Of a DNA stretch of 64,000 bases, positions 36,319 to 48,780 are shown piece by piece. Position numbers and translations under genes: made by a program. Each line of letters opens with the position of its first letter. The stretch's first letter is position 1. Source of the DNA: Halomonas denitrificans (lineage in GTDB: Bacteria > Pseudomonadota > Gammaproteobacteria > Pseudomonadales > Halomonadaceae); the NCBI RefSeq assembly GCF_003056305.1, contig NZ_PYVX01000002.1, forward strand, positions 496,001 through 560,000, in the 5' to 3' direction. The notes under the pieces were generated by a model that was not told the DNA's origin, made no database searches, and saw only the letters and a list, made by a program, of their open reading frames with translations.

Positions 36319-37017
36319 ATGATCGACTGGCGCGCCATCGATACCGTCCTGCTGGACATGGACGGCACCCTGCTGGACCTGCACTTCGACAGCCACTTCT
36401 GGCTCGAGCACCTGCCGCGGCGCTACGTCGAGCTGCATCGCCTGGACGATTCGACCCAGGAGGAGATCCGCGCGCGGATCATCCGCGAGCAGGGCACCCT
36501 CAACTGGTACAGCCTGGCCTACTGGAGCCGTGAGCTGGGGGTCGACGTGGTCGCCCTCAAGCGCGAGGTGCAGCACCTGATCGGCCTGCGCAGCGACGCC
36601 CTGGATTTCCTGCAGTGGCTGAAGGCGGCCCACCCGCGGGTGGTGCTGGCCACCAATGCCGACCGCGAGAGCCTGGCGCTCAAGCTGCCGCTGACCGGGC
36701 TCGAGGAGTACCTCGACGCCATCGTCTCCTCGGCGGACCTGGGCGTGCCCAAGGAGGAGCAGGCCTTCTGGTTCGCCCTCCAGGAGGTCGAGCCCTTCGA
36801 TCCCGCGCGCACGCTCTTCATCGACGACAACGCCTCGGTGCTCGAGAGTGCCCGGGAGTTCGGCATTCGCCACCTGCTGGGCATCAAGCAGCCCGACAGC
36901 CGCCGGCCCGAGAAGGAGCTCGAGGAGTTCATCGCCCTGGACCGCTTCGCCCGCCTGCTCCCCGAGGCGCGCCCGCGGCTCGAGGGCGATCGCCTCGAGG
37001 GAGGCCGGCATGAGTAG
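36319..37017 (+). CDS. yrfG: GMP/IMP nucleotidase (HAD)
   Basis: HAD hydrolase of 232 residues dephosphorylating purine nucleotides (GMP, IMP). Motif I is LLDMDGTLLDL, the thiol region LATNADRES is motif II, and the acidic motif is LFIDDNASVLESAREFG. GAGTAG lies before the ATG at 36319. It overlaps the hslR start by eight bases, as in the yrfG-hslR-hslO heat-shock cluster of E. coli. Confidence 0.93.
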   Translation: MIDWRAIDTVLLDMDGTLLDLHFDSHFWLEHLPRRYVELHRLDDSTQEEIRARIIREQGTLNWYSLAYWSRELGVDVVALKREVQHLIGLRSDALDFLQWLKAAHPRVVLATNADRESLALKLPLTGLEEYLDAIVSSADLGVPKEEQAFWFALQEVEPFDPARTLFIDDNASVLESAREFGIRHLLGIKQPDSRRPEKELEEFIALDRFARLLPEARPRLEGDRLEGGRHE

Positions 37018-37396
37018 CGTTCGCCTCGACAAGTGGCTCTGGGCGGCGCGCTTCTTCAAGACCCGGGCGCTGGCCAAGAAGGCCATCGAGGGCGGCAAGG
37101 TCCAGTACAACGGCGCCCGGGCCAAGACCAGCAAGGCCGTCGAGGTCGGCGCGCTGATCCGCGTCCCCCAGGGCTGGGACACCCTGGAGGTCGAGGTGGT
37201 GGACCTCTCCGAGCAGCGGCGCGGCGCCCCCGAGGCCCGCGCCCTCTACCGAGAGACCGACGACAGCGTTGCCCGGCGCGAGCGCGAGGCCGAGGCGCGC
37301 CGGCTGACCAACCAGGCGATGCAGCACCCCCTCAAGCGACCCGACAAGAAGCAGCGCCGCGAGATCAAGCGCTTCCAGGAGCGCTCCGGCGAGTGA
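37010..37396 (+). CDS. hslR: Heat-shock protein HslR (Hsp15), S4 domain
   Basis: Ribosome-associated RNA-binding protein, 128 residues, that rescues stalled 50S subunits carrying tRNA after heat shock. The S4 domain (about 1-60) is MSSVRLDKWLWAARFFKTRA with KAIEGGKVQYNG. The C-terminus is rich in Arg/Lys (RRLTNQAM, DKKQRREIKRF). The ATG at 37010 lies behind GAGGGAGG inside the end of yrfG. It is followed 78 bases later by hslO. Confidence 0.95.
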   Translation: MSSVRLDKWLWAARFFKTRALAKKAIEGGKVQYNGARAKTSKAVEVGALIRVPQGWDTLEVEVVDLSEQRRGAPEARALYRETDDSVARREREAEARRLTNQAMQHPLKRPDKKQRREIKRFQERSGE

Positions 37397-37474
37397 GCCG
37401 CGGCCGCATGGCCCGGTGCGCCCGCTCCTTCCTTTCTCCGTCCCTTGCTATTCACCCTTCAGGTGTCCGACGAC

Positions 37475-38350
37475 ATGAACGACCAGATCCAGCGTTTTCT
37501 CTTCGAGCGCACCAACGTGCGCGGCGAGATCGTTAGCCTCGAACGCGCCTATGCCGAGGTGCTCGACCGTCACGAATACCCGCCGGCGGTGAACCGGCTG
37601 CTGGGCGAGCTGCTCTGCGCGGTGGCGCTGCTCACCGACACCGTCAAGCTCGACGGCACCCTGAGCATCGAGGTGCGCGGCCAGGGCGCGCTCTCCCTGC
37701 TGATGGCCGAGTCCAACCCCGGCGGTGAGCTGCGCGCCATCGCCCGCCTCGACGAGGCGGCCGCGATTCCCGGCGACGACGCCGGCTTCCGTGACCTGGT
37801 GGGCGAGGGGCAGATCATGATCACCCTCGACCCGACCGACGGCCACCGCTACCAGGGCATCGTGGCCCTGGAGCACGACAGCCTGGCGGGCTGTCTCGCC
37901 GCCTACTTCGCCCAGTCCGAGCAGCTGCCCACCCGGCTGTGGCTCGCCGCCGACGGGCAGCGCGCCGGCGGACTGCTGCTGCAGCGCCTGCCCGACGAGT
38001 CGCTCAACCAGGACGACGACGCCTGGGAGCGTAGCGTGCACCTCGCCGAGACGCTCAAGGACGAGGAGCTGCTGGGCCTCGAGCCGCTCGAGGTGCTGCG
38101 TCGGCTCTACCACGAGGAGGAGGTGCGGGTCTTCGATCCCAAGGCGCTCTACTTCGGCTGCACCTGCTCCCGCGAGCGCATCGCCGGCGCGCTGCTGGGG
38201 CTCGGTGCCCAGGAGCTGCGCGAGGTGCTGGCCGAGCAGGGCGGCATCGAGACCCAGTGCCACTTCTGCCACACCCGCTACCCGTTCACCGCCGCGGAGG
38301 TCGAGGCGATGCTGGACGACCCCCAGGGACCGGCGCCCACCCTGCACTGA
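37475..38350 (+). CDS. hslO: Hsp33 redox-regulated chaperone
   Basis: Holdase of 291 residues that becomes active when its zinc cysteines are oxidised. The C-terminal redox switch is intact: [10 protein letters not shown] and [11 protein letters not shown] give the CxC and CxxC pairs. The N-terminal region has [17 protein letters not shown] 37475 aligns with the E. coli start. The stress-related operon neighbour hslR fits. Confidence 0.97.
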   Translation: MNDQIQRFLFERTNVRGEIVSLERAYAEVLDRHEYPPAVNRLLGELLCAVALLTDTVKLDGTLSIEVRGQGALSLLMAESNPGGELRAIARLDEAAAIPGDDAGFRDLVGEGQIMITLDPTDGHRYQGIVALEHDSLAGCLAAYFAQSEQLPTRLWLAADGQRAGGLLLQRLPDESLNQDDDAWERSVHLAETLKDEELLGLEPLEVLRRLYHEEEVRVFDPKALYFGCTCSRERIAGALLGLGAQELREVLAEQGGIETQCHFCHTRYPFTAAEVEAMLDDPQGPAPTLH

Positions 38351-38428
38351 GCGGTTCCGCCCCCGGCGTCTTCGGTGCTGCAGAGCAGCATGAAATCTGG
38401 AGTGACCGGTAGTGAACGGCGTCGATGT

Positions 38429-38443
38429 AGTAGTAAAACTACA
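38429..38443 (+). promoter_or_regulatory. HexR-like operator upstream of pckA
   Basis: AGTAGTAAAACTACA matches the HexR motif TGTARTWNNWYTACA at all but the first base. The core GTAGT-AAA-ACTAC is a perfect inverted repeat. HexR is known to control central carbon genes, including pckA, in many gammaproteobacteria. It lies 46 bases upstream of the pckA -10. Confidence 0.6.
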
Positions 38444-38486
38444 AGAACTTCGCCCAAGAACGGCGTTTCCTGGCGGCCGGCTTTTT

Positions 38487-38497
38487 GCCATAATGGC
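38487..38497 (+). promoter_or_regulatory. pckA promoter, extended -10 with palindrome
   Basis: TGC-CATAAT (38486-38494 region) is an extended -10 element, overlapped by GCCAT-A-ATGGC (38487-38497), a perfect dyad. -35 is weak (TTTCCT, about 17 bases upstream), consistent with activation by a bound regulator at the HexR-like site. The 38351-38629 gap holds nothing else that I recognise. Confidence 0.45.
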
Positions 38498-38629
38498 GCC
38501 GTTTTTTCGGTTCGATCGCCAAGCGAACAGAACGGGAACACCCCGCACGCGGCGATCCGGTACGACCCACGTTGCGTCATCGACGCCCGGCACACGAGAG
38601 AGAAGCGGCCGCAAGGCCCAGGAAACGAC

Positions 38630-40198
<1,569 letters not shown>

Positions 40199-40239
40199 GG
40201 GTCGCATCGGCGCGAACCGTTGGCCTGGCCGACGGTCTG

Positions 40240-40272
40240 AGGGGGGAAGGGCGAGGGCCCTTCCCCCCTTTT
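40240..40272 (+). terminator. Rho-independent terminator of pckA
   Basis: Perfect 13-bp stem (40240-40252 with 40257-40269), GAGG loop and TTTT at 40269-40272, 42 bases after the pckA stop. Confidence 0.9.
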
Positions 40273-40293
40273 CGTATCCGCACGGAGATCCCC

Positions 40294-40791
40294 ATGAAGC
40301 GACGTCAATTCCTCGGGCTGGTCGGCGCCGGCGGCATCGCGGGCCTGGTGCCGGGCCTGGCCCTGGCGCGGCCCAAGCCCGATCTCACCCGCGCCGACGA
40401 CATCGAGGTACTGGAGCTCTCCGAGGCCGAGTGGCGCGAGCGGCTCAGTGACGCCCAGTTCGAGATCCTGCGCGAGGCGGGCACCGAGCCGGCCTACTCG
40501 AGCCCGCTGGACAAGGAGACCCGCCCCGGCGAGTACCGTTGCGCCGGCTGCGATCTGCTGCTGTTCACCAGCGACATGAAGTACGACTCCGGCACCGGCT
40601 GGCCGAGCTTCTTCGAGCACGTCGAGGGGCACCTGCTGACCAGCGTCGACTACTTCCTGGTCTTTCCGCGCACCGAATACCACTGCGCCCGCTGCGGCGG
40701 CCACCAGGGCCACGTCTTCGAGGACGGTCCCGAGCCCACTGGCCTGCGCTGGTGCAACAACGGCCTGGCGCTGCGATTCGTCCCCGCCTGA
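40294..40791 (+). CDS. msrB: Methionine-(R)-sulfoxide reductase with Tat signal
   Basis: MsrB enzyme of 165 residues. The N-terminus KRRQFLGLVGAGG is a twin-arginine (Tat) signal with a hydrophobic core to about residue 25, so the enzyme is probably exported folded to the periplasm, unlike cytosolic E. coli MsrB. Zinc cysteines are C83-x2-C86 and C131-x2-C134; the catalytic Cys154 sits in LRWCNNGLALRF; GTGWPSF is intact. It repairs oxidised methionine in exported proteins. CGGAGA is the ribosome site. An electron donor is not visible nearby, though dsbG is in the window. Confidence 0.9.
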   Translation: MKRRQFLGLVGAGGIAGLVPGLALARPKPDLTRADDIEVLELSEAEWRERLSDAQFEILREAGTEPAYSSPLDKETRPGEYRCAGCDLLLFTSDMKYDSGTGWPSFFEHVEGHLLTSVDYFLVFPRTEYHCARCGGHQGHVFEDGPEPTGLRWCNNGLALRFVPA

Positions 40792-40847
40792 ACCCCGAGT
40801 GTGGTACCGTGTCGTGATCGTCTGGACGTTTGATTGCCAAGGATTTC

Positions 40848-43199
<2,352 letters not shown>

Positions 43200-43206
43200 T
43201 CGCGAT

Positions 43207-43257
43207 GCGCCGCCGGGCCCGACGTTCCACTCCCCTTGAAGCGTCGCCCGGCGGCGC
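43207..43257 (+). terminator. Long hairpin after tex
   Basis: Inverted repeat with an 11-bp arm plus a 5-bp inner arm and a 2-base bulge (43207-43224 with 43242-43257), just after the tex stop. A second short dyad GGGCGCC-CA-GGCGCCC (43276-43291) follows before gshA. Confidence 0.45.
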
Positions 43258-43303
43258 CCTAATCTGATGCTTGTCGGGCGCCCAGGCGCCCGCCCTTTCC
43301 CAT

Positions 43304-44938
43304 ATGGTGACCAACTTGTCCGAATCGCTTAACGCCCGCGTCGATCGACTCAAGGGGCTGGCCGACCAGGGTCGCGTCGGCCGACTGCGCCGCGGCATCG
43401 AGAAGGAAGGGCTGCGCGTCGACGGCGAGGGGCGCATCGCCGCCACGCCGCATCCGGCCGCCCTGGGGTCCAAGCTGACCCACCCGCACATCACCACCGA
43501 CTACTCCGAGGCGCTGCTGGAGTACATCACCCCGGTCTACTGCCGGCCGGGGGATGCCATGGCCTTCCTCGGCGACCTGCACCGCTTCAGCTATCGCCAC
43601 CTGGGCGGCGAGCTGATCTGGCCGGCGAGCATGCCAGCGCGCCTCGACGGCAACGACAGCGTGCCCATCGCCGACTACGGCGACTCCAACGTCGGCGTGA
43701 TGAAGCATGTCTACCGCAAGGGCCTGGACCTGCGCTACGGGCGGATCATGCAGGCCATCGCCGGGGTCCACTACAACGTCTCGCTGCCCGACGACCTCTG
43801 GCAGGCGCTGCGCGAGCTCGACGGTGACATCGATACGCCCCTCGGCGACTATCGCTCGATGCGCTACTTCGGCCTGATCCGCAATTTCCGCCGCCACAGC
43901 TGGCTGCTGCTCTACCTGTTCGGCGCCTCGCCGGCACTCGATCGCAGCTTCCTGCCCGACCGCCGGGTGCCCGAGAAGCTCGAGCGCCACGGCGACGCGA
44001 CCCTGGTGTCGCGCCACGCCACCAGCCTGCGCATGTCGGACCTGGGCTACCAGAACAAGGTCCAGGAGCAGCTCAAGATCTGCTTCAACTCGCTCTCCAA
44101 CTACGTCAACACCCTGCGTCATGCCATCGCCACCCCCTGGGAGGACTACCGGCGGCGCGGCGTGAACGAGGGCGGCGAGTGGCGCCAGCTCAACGCCAAC
44201 ATCCTGCAGATCGAGAACGAGTACTACAGCGACATCCGCCCCAAGCGGGTGGCCCGCCACGATGAGACCCCCAGCCAGGCGCTGGAGGCGCGCGGCGTCG
44301 AGTACATCGAGGTGCGCTGCCTGGACCTCAACCCCTTCCTGCCGCTGGGGGTCGACGAGACCCAGATCCGCTTCCTCGACACCTTCCTGATGTGGTGCCT
44401 GCTCCGCGAGAGCCCGTGGATCCCCGACGACGAGTGCGATCGGCTGGACGACAACCGTCGCCTGGTGGTCGAGCGCGGGCGGGACCCGGCACTGCGCCTG
44501 CTGCAGGACGGCCGCCATCGCTCCATCGCCGACTGGGGCGGCGAGATCCTCGCCGAGATGGCCCCGGTGGCCGAGCTGCTCGACCGGCTGGAGGAGGGCG
44601 AGCCCCACGGCGAGGCCCTGGCCGCGCTGAGGCCGCGCCTCGAGGACCCGGCCCTGACGCCCTCCGGGCAGTTGCTGGAGCGGCTCGAGTCGAGCGGCGA
44701 GTCCTTCCTCGAGGCGATGCTAGGCCTCGCCCGGGAGCAGGCAAAGGGCTTTCGCGACACGCCCATGGATCCCGCCCGGGAGGCGCTGTTCAACGACCTG
44801 GTGGCGAGCTCCCGCGACCAGCAGGCGGACATCGAGGCCGCCGACGAGGAGGACTTCGATACCTTCCTGGCCCGCTACTTCGAGCGCGCCCGCGAGGTTC
44901 GCAGCATCACCCCGCTGGCGACGGGGGAGCGCTCATGA
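43304..44938 (+). CDS. gshA: Glutamate-cysteine ligase
   Basis: First enzyme of glutathione synthesis, 544 residues, joining Glu and Cys with ATP in the cytosol. Gammaproteobacterial-type landmarks are [39 protein letters not shown] and [17 protein letters not shown]. The start is uncertain: ATG 43304 or GTG 43307, no strong ribosome site; a TTG at 43271 would add 11 residues. It overlaps dsbB by ATGA. Confidence 0.95.
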   Translation: MVTNLSESLNARVDRLKGLADQGRVGRLRRGIEKEGLRVDGEGRIAATPHPAALGSKLTHPHITTDYSEALLEYITPVYCRPGDAMAFLGDLHRFSYRHLGGELIWPASMPARLDGNDSVPIADYGDSNVGVMKHVYRKGLDLRYGRIMQAIAGVHYNVSLPDDLWQALRELDGDIDTPLGDYRSMRYFGLIRNFRRHSWLLLYLFGASPALDRSFLPDRRVPEKLERHGDATLVSRHATSLRMSDLGYQNKVQEQLKICFNSLSNYVNTLRHAIATPWEDYRRRGVNEGGEWRQLNANILQIENEYYSDIRPKRVARHDETPSQALEARGVEYIEVRCLDLNPFLPLGVDETQIRFLDTFLMWCLLRESPWIPDDECDRLDDNRRLVVERGRDPALRLLQDGRHRSIADWGGEILAEMAPVAELLDRLEEGEPHGEALAALRPRLEDPALTPSGQLLERLESSGESFLEAMLGLAREQAKGFRDTPMDPAREALFNDLVASSRDQQADIEAADEEDFDTFLARYFERAREVRSITPLATGERS

Positions 44939-45471
44939 TCGACGATCTCCGTCGCCTGGACGTGCGCGCCTGGAGCCTCGCCGGGCTCGCCTTCTGCGTG
45001 CTGATGATGGGCGTGGCCCTCGCGCTCGAGCATGTCGTCGGGCTGGAGCCCTGTCCGCTCTGCATCCTCCAGCGCCTGGCGGTGCTGGCCGCCGCCGCGG
45101 TGTTCCTGGTGGCCGCCCTCCACAATCCCGAGGGGCGCCGGGGTGCCGTGGTCTACGGCCTGCTGTCGCTCGCCGCCGTGGGCAGCGGCATCGCCGTGGC
45201 GTGGCGCCACCTGTGGCTGCAGTCGCTGCCGGCGGACCAGGTGCCGAGCTGCGGCCCGGGGCTCGACTACATGATGGAGATCCTGCCCTGGCAGCAGGTG
45301 CTCTCCCGGGTGCTCTCCGGTTCCGGGGAGTGCGCCGAGATCAGCTTTCGCCTGCTCGGCCTCTCGCTGCCCGGCTGGACCCTGATCGGTTTTCTGATCC
45401 TGGCGCTGGCCCCGCTGGGCCTGCTGCTGTTCGCCAACCGGCCGCGTCTCGGCTATCACTGGTCGGGCTAG
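44935..45471 (+). CDS. dsbB: Disulfide bond formation protein B
   Basis: Inner-membrane quinone reductase of 178 residues that re-oxidises DsbA. Four helices are visible. Catalytic pairs are Cys40-Cys43 ([10 protein letters not shown]) and Cys106/Cys133 in the second periplasmic loop. It starts inside the gshA stop, a pairing that joins cytosolic thiol supply with periplasmic disulfide formation. Confidence 0.95.
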   Translation: MIDDLRRLDVRAWSLAGLAFCVLMMGVALALEHVVGLEPCPLCILQRLAVLAAAAVFLVAALHNPEGRRGAVVYGLLSLAAVGSGIAVAWRHLWLQSLPADQVPSCGPGLDYMMEILPWQQVLSRVLSGSGECAEISFRLLGLSLPGWTLIGFLILALAPLGLLLFANRPRLGYHWSG

Positions 45472-45480
45472 GCGCGCCCC

Positions 45481-46329
45481 GTGGGCTATCGCCACCCGGC
45501 CACCCGGGAGGGGATCGACCGGGCCTATGACCCCATGCGCGGCCGCGACGGCGGGGCGCTGGTCGCCGACTGGCGCGCGCGCAGCGCCCGGTCGCGCGAG
45601 CGCCTGTCCCCGATCCCCGATGTCGCCTTCGGCCCGACCCTCGCCGAGCGCATGGACGTCTTCCCCGCCGGCGTCGACCAAGGCCCGGTGCACCTCTTCT
45701 TTCACGGCGGCTACTGGCGCGCGCTGAGTCACGCCGAGTTCGGCTTCGTCGCCGACGGCCTGGTGGCCGCCGGCATCACCGTGGCGGTAGTCAACTACGC
45801 GCTCTGCCCTGAGGTGCGTCTCGGCGAGATCGTGCGCCAGAGCCGCGCGGCGGTGGCCTGGATGCATCGTCACGGCGCCTCGCTCGGGGTGGACCCGGGA
45901 CGGCTCAGCGTCTCCGGCCACTCCGCGGGCGGCCATCTCTGCGCCATGCTGCTCGCCACCCGCTGGGAGGAGGCCTACGGCCTGCCTGCCGACCTGATCC
46001 GCGGGGCGCTGTCGATCAGCGGCCTCTACGACCTCGCCCCCTTTCCCCGCTCCTGGCTGCAGCCCAAGCTGCGGCTCACCGCGCGCGACGTGATCGACTA
46101 CAGCCCCGTGCACCAGCCCTGCTGGGTGCCGGCCCGGGTGCGGCTGGTCGCCGGTGGCGAGGAGTCCGAGGCGTTCGCCGACCAGATGCGCGCCCAGGCC
46201 GCGCACCTGCGCGGGCAGGGCTGCGCGGTCGACAGCGCGCTGCTGGCCGGCGATGACCACTTCTCGATCCTCGAGCACTATCGCCCCGGCGGGCGCTTCG
46301 TCGAGGAGATCGCCGCCTTCCATCGCTGA
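45481..46329 (+). CDS. Alpha/beta hydrolase (kynurenine formamidase-like)
   Basis: Hydrolase of 282 residues with an oxyanion motif HGGYW and nucleophile elbow GHSAGG. A catalytic Asp/Glu in the VAGGEESEAF region and His in GDDHFSIL complete a likely triad. This architecture matches the BD-FAE/arylformamidase group, but the true substrate is unknown. It has a GTG start at 45481, 9 bases after dsbB, so it probably belongs to the gshA-dsbB operon. It is convergent with the amino-acid transporter genes (17-base gap). No terminator is obvious. Confidence 0.75.
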   Translation: MGYRHPATREGIDRAYDPMRGRDGGALVADWRARSARSRERLSPIPDVAFGPTLAERMDVFPAGVDQGPVHLFFHGGYWRALSHAEFGFVADGLVAAGITVAVVNYALCPEVRLGEIVRQSRAAVAWMHRHGASLGVDPGRLSVSGHSAGGHLCAMLLATRWEEAYGLPADLIRGALSISGLYDLAPFPRSWLQPKLRLTARDVIDYSPVHQPCWVPARVRLVAGGEESEAFADQMRAQAAHLRGQGCAVDSALLAGDDHFSILEHYRPGGRFVEEIAAFHR

Positions 46330-46345
46330 GGGCGCCGGCTCGCTC

Positions 46346-47026
46346 CTAGATGCCCAGGTAGCGCGCGCGCAGCGACGCGTCCAGCGCCGCGGGTCGCCCG
46401 GTCCACACCGTGCGCCCCTTCTCCAGCAGGGTGCAGCGGTCGGCGACCGGCAGCAGCTCGCCGAGCGACTTGTCGACGATCAGGATCGACTGGCCCTCGG
46501 CCTTGAGCCGGCGCAGCGCCGCCCAGATCTCCTGGCGGATCACCGGCGCCAGGCCCTCGGTGGCCTCGTCGAGCACCAGCAGGCGGGGGTTGGTCATCAG
46601 CGCCCGGCCGATGGAGAGCATCTGCTGCTCGCCCCCCGACAGGGTATCGGCGAGCTGCGCGCGCCGCTCGGCCAGCCGCGGGAAGAGCGCCTCGACGCGT
46701 CTCTGGTCCCAGGGCCCGGGGCGGGCGGTGGCGACCAGGTTCTCGCGCACCGAGAGGTTGGGGAAGCAGCGGCGCCCCTCGGGCACGAGTCCCAGGCCGC
46801 GCCGGGCGATGCGGAAGGGCGACAGCCGTCGCAGGTCCCGCCCATCGAACTCGATGCGCCCCCGTCGCGCCGGGGTCAGGCCGAACAGCGAGCGCAGGGT
46901 GGTGGTCTTGCCCATGCCGTTGCGGCCCATCAGCGCCACCATCTCGCCGGCCTCGACATGGAGGTCGACGCCGAACAGTGCCTGGGAGGGCCCGTAGCAG
47001 GTCTCGAGGTCGGTGATGGTGAGCAT
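46346..47026 (-). CDS. livF: Branched-chain amino-acid-type ABC transporter ATPase LivF
   Basis: Cytosolic ATPase of 226 residues. Walker A GRNGMGKTT, signature LSGGEQQMLSIGRAL, Walker B LLVLDEATEGLAP, typical of LivF/UrtE. The start at 47026 (MLTITDLETCYG) is the family start; an upstream in-frame ATG adds 18 residues encoded within livG. It is the last gene of livKHMGF, one base after livG. Confidence 0.9.
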   Translation of the reverse strand: MLTITDLETCYGPSQALFGVDLHVEAGEMVALMGRNGMGKTTTLRSLFGLTPARRGRIEFDGRDLRRLSPFRIARRGLGLVPEGRRCFPNLSVRENLVATARPGPWDQRRVEALFPRLAERRAQLADTLSGGEQQMLSIGRALMTNPRLLVLDEATEGLAPVIRQEIWAALRRLKAEGQSILIVDKSLGELLPVADRCTLLEKGRTVWTGRPAALDASLRARYLGI

Positions 47027-47027
47027 C

Positions 47028-47771
47028 TCAGTCTCCCAGGTAAGCCGCCTGCACGCGCGGGTCGCGACGGATGGCCTCACCGTCGCCGTGGGCGATGACC
47101 CGGCCGTCGACCAGCACCGACAGTCGATCCGCCAGCCGGAAGACGGCGTCCATGTCGTGCTCGATCAGCAGGATGGGCACCTCGTGCTTGAGGGTCTCGA
47201 GCAGCTCGGTGAGCCGCGCCGAGCCCTCCGGCCCGAGGCCGGCCATGGGCTCGTCGAGCAGCAGCGCCCGGGGCTCGAGCACCAGCGCGCAGGCCACCTC
47301 CACCTGACGGCGCTCGCCGTGGGAGAGCGCCGCGACCGGGGTGTCGGCGCGGTGGCCGAGGTGCACCCGCTCGAGCGCCTCGCGTGCCGGGCCCAGCAGG
47401 CGCGCATCGCGGGCCACCGGTTTCCAGAAGCGAAAGCTGTGTCCCGCCCGCGCCTGGGCGCCGATCATCACGTTGCCAAGCGCGCTGAGCGGTTCGGCCA
47501 GCGACGAGACCTGGAAGCTGCGCCCCAGCCCCAGGCGGGCCCGCGCGGAGACGCCGAGCGTGGTGATGTCGTGCCCGGCGAGCAGGATGCGCCCTGCGTC
47601 GGGCCTGAGGCTGCCGGCGATCTGGGCGATCAGCGTCGACTTGCCGGCCCCGTTGGGGCCGATCAGGGCGTGGATCTCGCCGGCGCGCAGCGTCAGCGAG
47701 ACGTCGTGGGTGGCCTGAAGGGCGCCGAAGCGCTTGTGCAGCCCCTCGACCGCGAGCACCGCCTCAGCCAT
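47028..47771 (-). CDS. livG: Branched-chain amino-acid-type ABC transporter ATPase LivG
   Basis: Partner ATPase of 247 residues. Walker A GPNGAGKST, signature LSHGERRQVEVACAL (a known variant of LSGGQ in this family), Walker B ALLLDEPMAGLGP, and the family C-terminus IAHGDGEAI. It overlaps livM by eight bases and is one base from livF. Confidence 0.92.
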   Translation of the reverse strand: MAEAVLAVEGLHKRFGALQATHDVSLTLRAGEIHALIGPNGAGKSTLIAQIAGSLRPDAGRILLAGHDITTLGVSARARLGLGRSFQVSSLAEPLSALGNVMIGAQARAGHSFRFWKPVARDARLLGPAREALERVHLGHRADTPVAALSHGERRQVEVACALVLEPRALLLDEPMAGLGPEGSARLTELLETLKHEVPILLIEHDMDAVFRLADRLSVLVDGRVIAHGDGEAIRRDPRVQAAYLGD

Positions 47772-48780
47772 GGGGCGTCCCCCCGGCCAGCCAGCCGATC
47801 ACGCCCTGCCGGGCGAACAGCACCACGCCGAGCAGCACCAGGCCGAGGAAGAAGAGCCAGTACTCGGTCAGCCCGCCGAGCAGGGTCTCCATCAGCACGT
47901 AGACGATGGCCCCGGCCAGCGGCCCGAAAAGGCGCCCGACGCCGCCGAGGATGACGATCACCATCAGCTCCCCCGAGAAGTGCCAGCTGAGCATGGCGGG
48001 GCTGACGAAGCCGTTGAGGTCGGCGTAGAGGGCGCCGGCGAGCCCGGTGATCATGGCCGAGATGACGAAGGCCGTGAGGCGGATGGGGTAGGGCGAGATG
48101 CCGGCGGTGGCGAGGCGCGTCTCGTTGAGGCGCGCCATGGTCAGGGCGGCGCCGAAGCGCGACCCCATCAGCCGCGCGGTGATCGCCATGGCGGCGAGCA
48201 GCAGGGCGAAGCAGACCAGAAAGAAGCTCAGCGGCTGCTGGCTGTCGATCAGCGGCAGGCCGTTGCGCAAGTAGATCGGCAGGCCGTCCTGGCCGCCGTA
48301 GCTCGGCCAGGAGGTGGCGAAGTAGTAGACCATCTGGGCGAAGGCCAGGGTGATCATGATGAAGTAGACCCCGGAGGTGCGCAGCGAGACGGCGCCGATG
48401 GCCAGCGCCAGCAGGCCGCAGGCGGCGAGCGCCACCGCCCAGATCACCAGCATGTCGTCGCTGCCGGGCAGGCCCAGCAGCAGGCTGCCGTCGAAGGCGT
48501 GGAAGGCGCTGATGCCCGCCACGTAGCCGCCCACGCCGAAGTAGGCGGCATGGCCGAAGCTGATCATGCCGCCGTGGCCGAGCGCCAGGTTGAGTCCCAC
48601 TCCCGCCATCGCGATCAGCACGATGCGGGTGGCCAGGTTGACGTAGTAGGCCTCGCCCAGCAGGTGGGCCACCAGCGGGGCGAGCAGGGTCAGCGCCAGC
48701 AGGCCGGCGTTGACCAGGCACTGGCGCCCAAGCCGGGGTGCGGCCGTGGGGACGGTGGCGTCGGTGGAAGGGTCAGTCAT
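47764..48780 (-). CDS. livM: Branched-chain amino-acid-type ABC permease LivM
   Basis: Inner-membrane permease of 338 residues with about ten helices. The LivM signature GLNLALGHGGMISFGHAAYFGVGGY is near residue 60 (only part quoted by family pattern). The substrate-facing core ILGGVGRLFGPLAGA is intact. A short Thr/Asp-rich N-terminus precedes the first helix. It overlaps livH and livG by eight bases each. Confidence 0.93.
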   Translation of the reverse strand: MTDPSTDATVPTAAPRLGRQCLVNAGLLALTLLAPLVAHLLGEAYYVNLATRIVLIAMAGVGLNLALGHGGMISFGHAAYFGVGGYVAGISAFHAFDGSLLLGLPGSDDMLVIWAVALAACGLLALAIGAVSLRTSGVYFIMITLAFAQMVYYFATSWPSYGGQDGLPIYLRNGLPLIDSQQPLSFFLVCFALLLAAMAITARLMGSRFGAALTMARLNETRLATAGISPYPIRLTAFVISAMITGLAGALYADLNGFVSPAMLSWHFSGELMVIVILGGVGRLFGPLAGAIVYVLMETLLGGLTEYWLFFLGLVLLGVVLFARQGVIGWLAGGTPHG

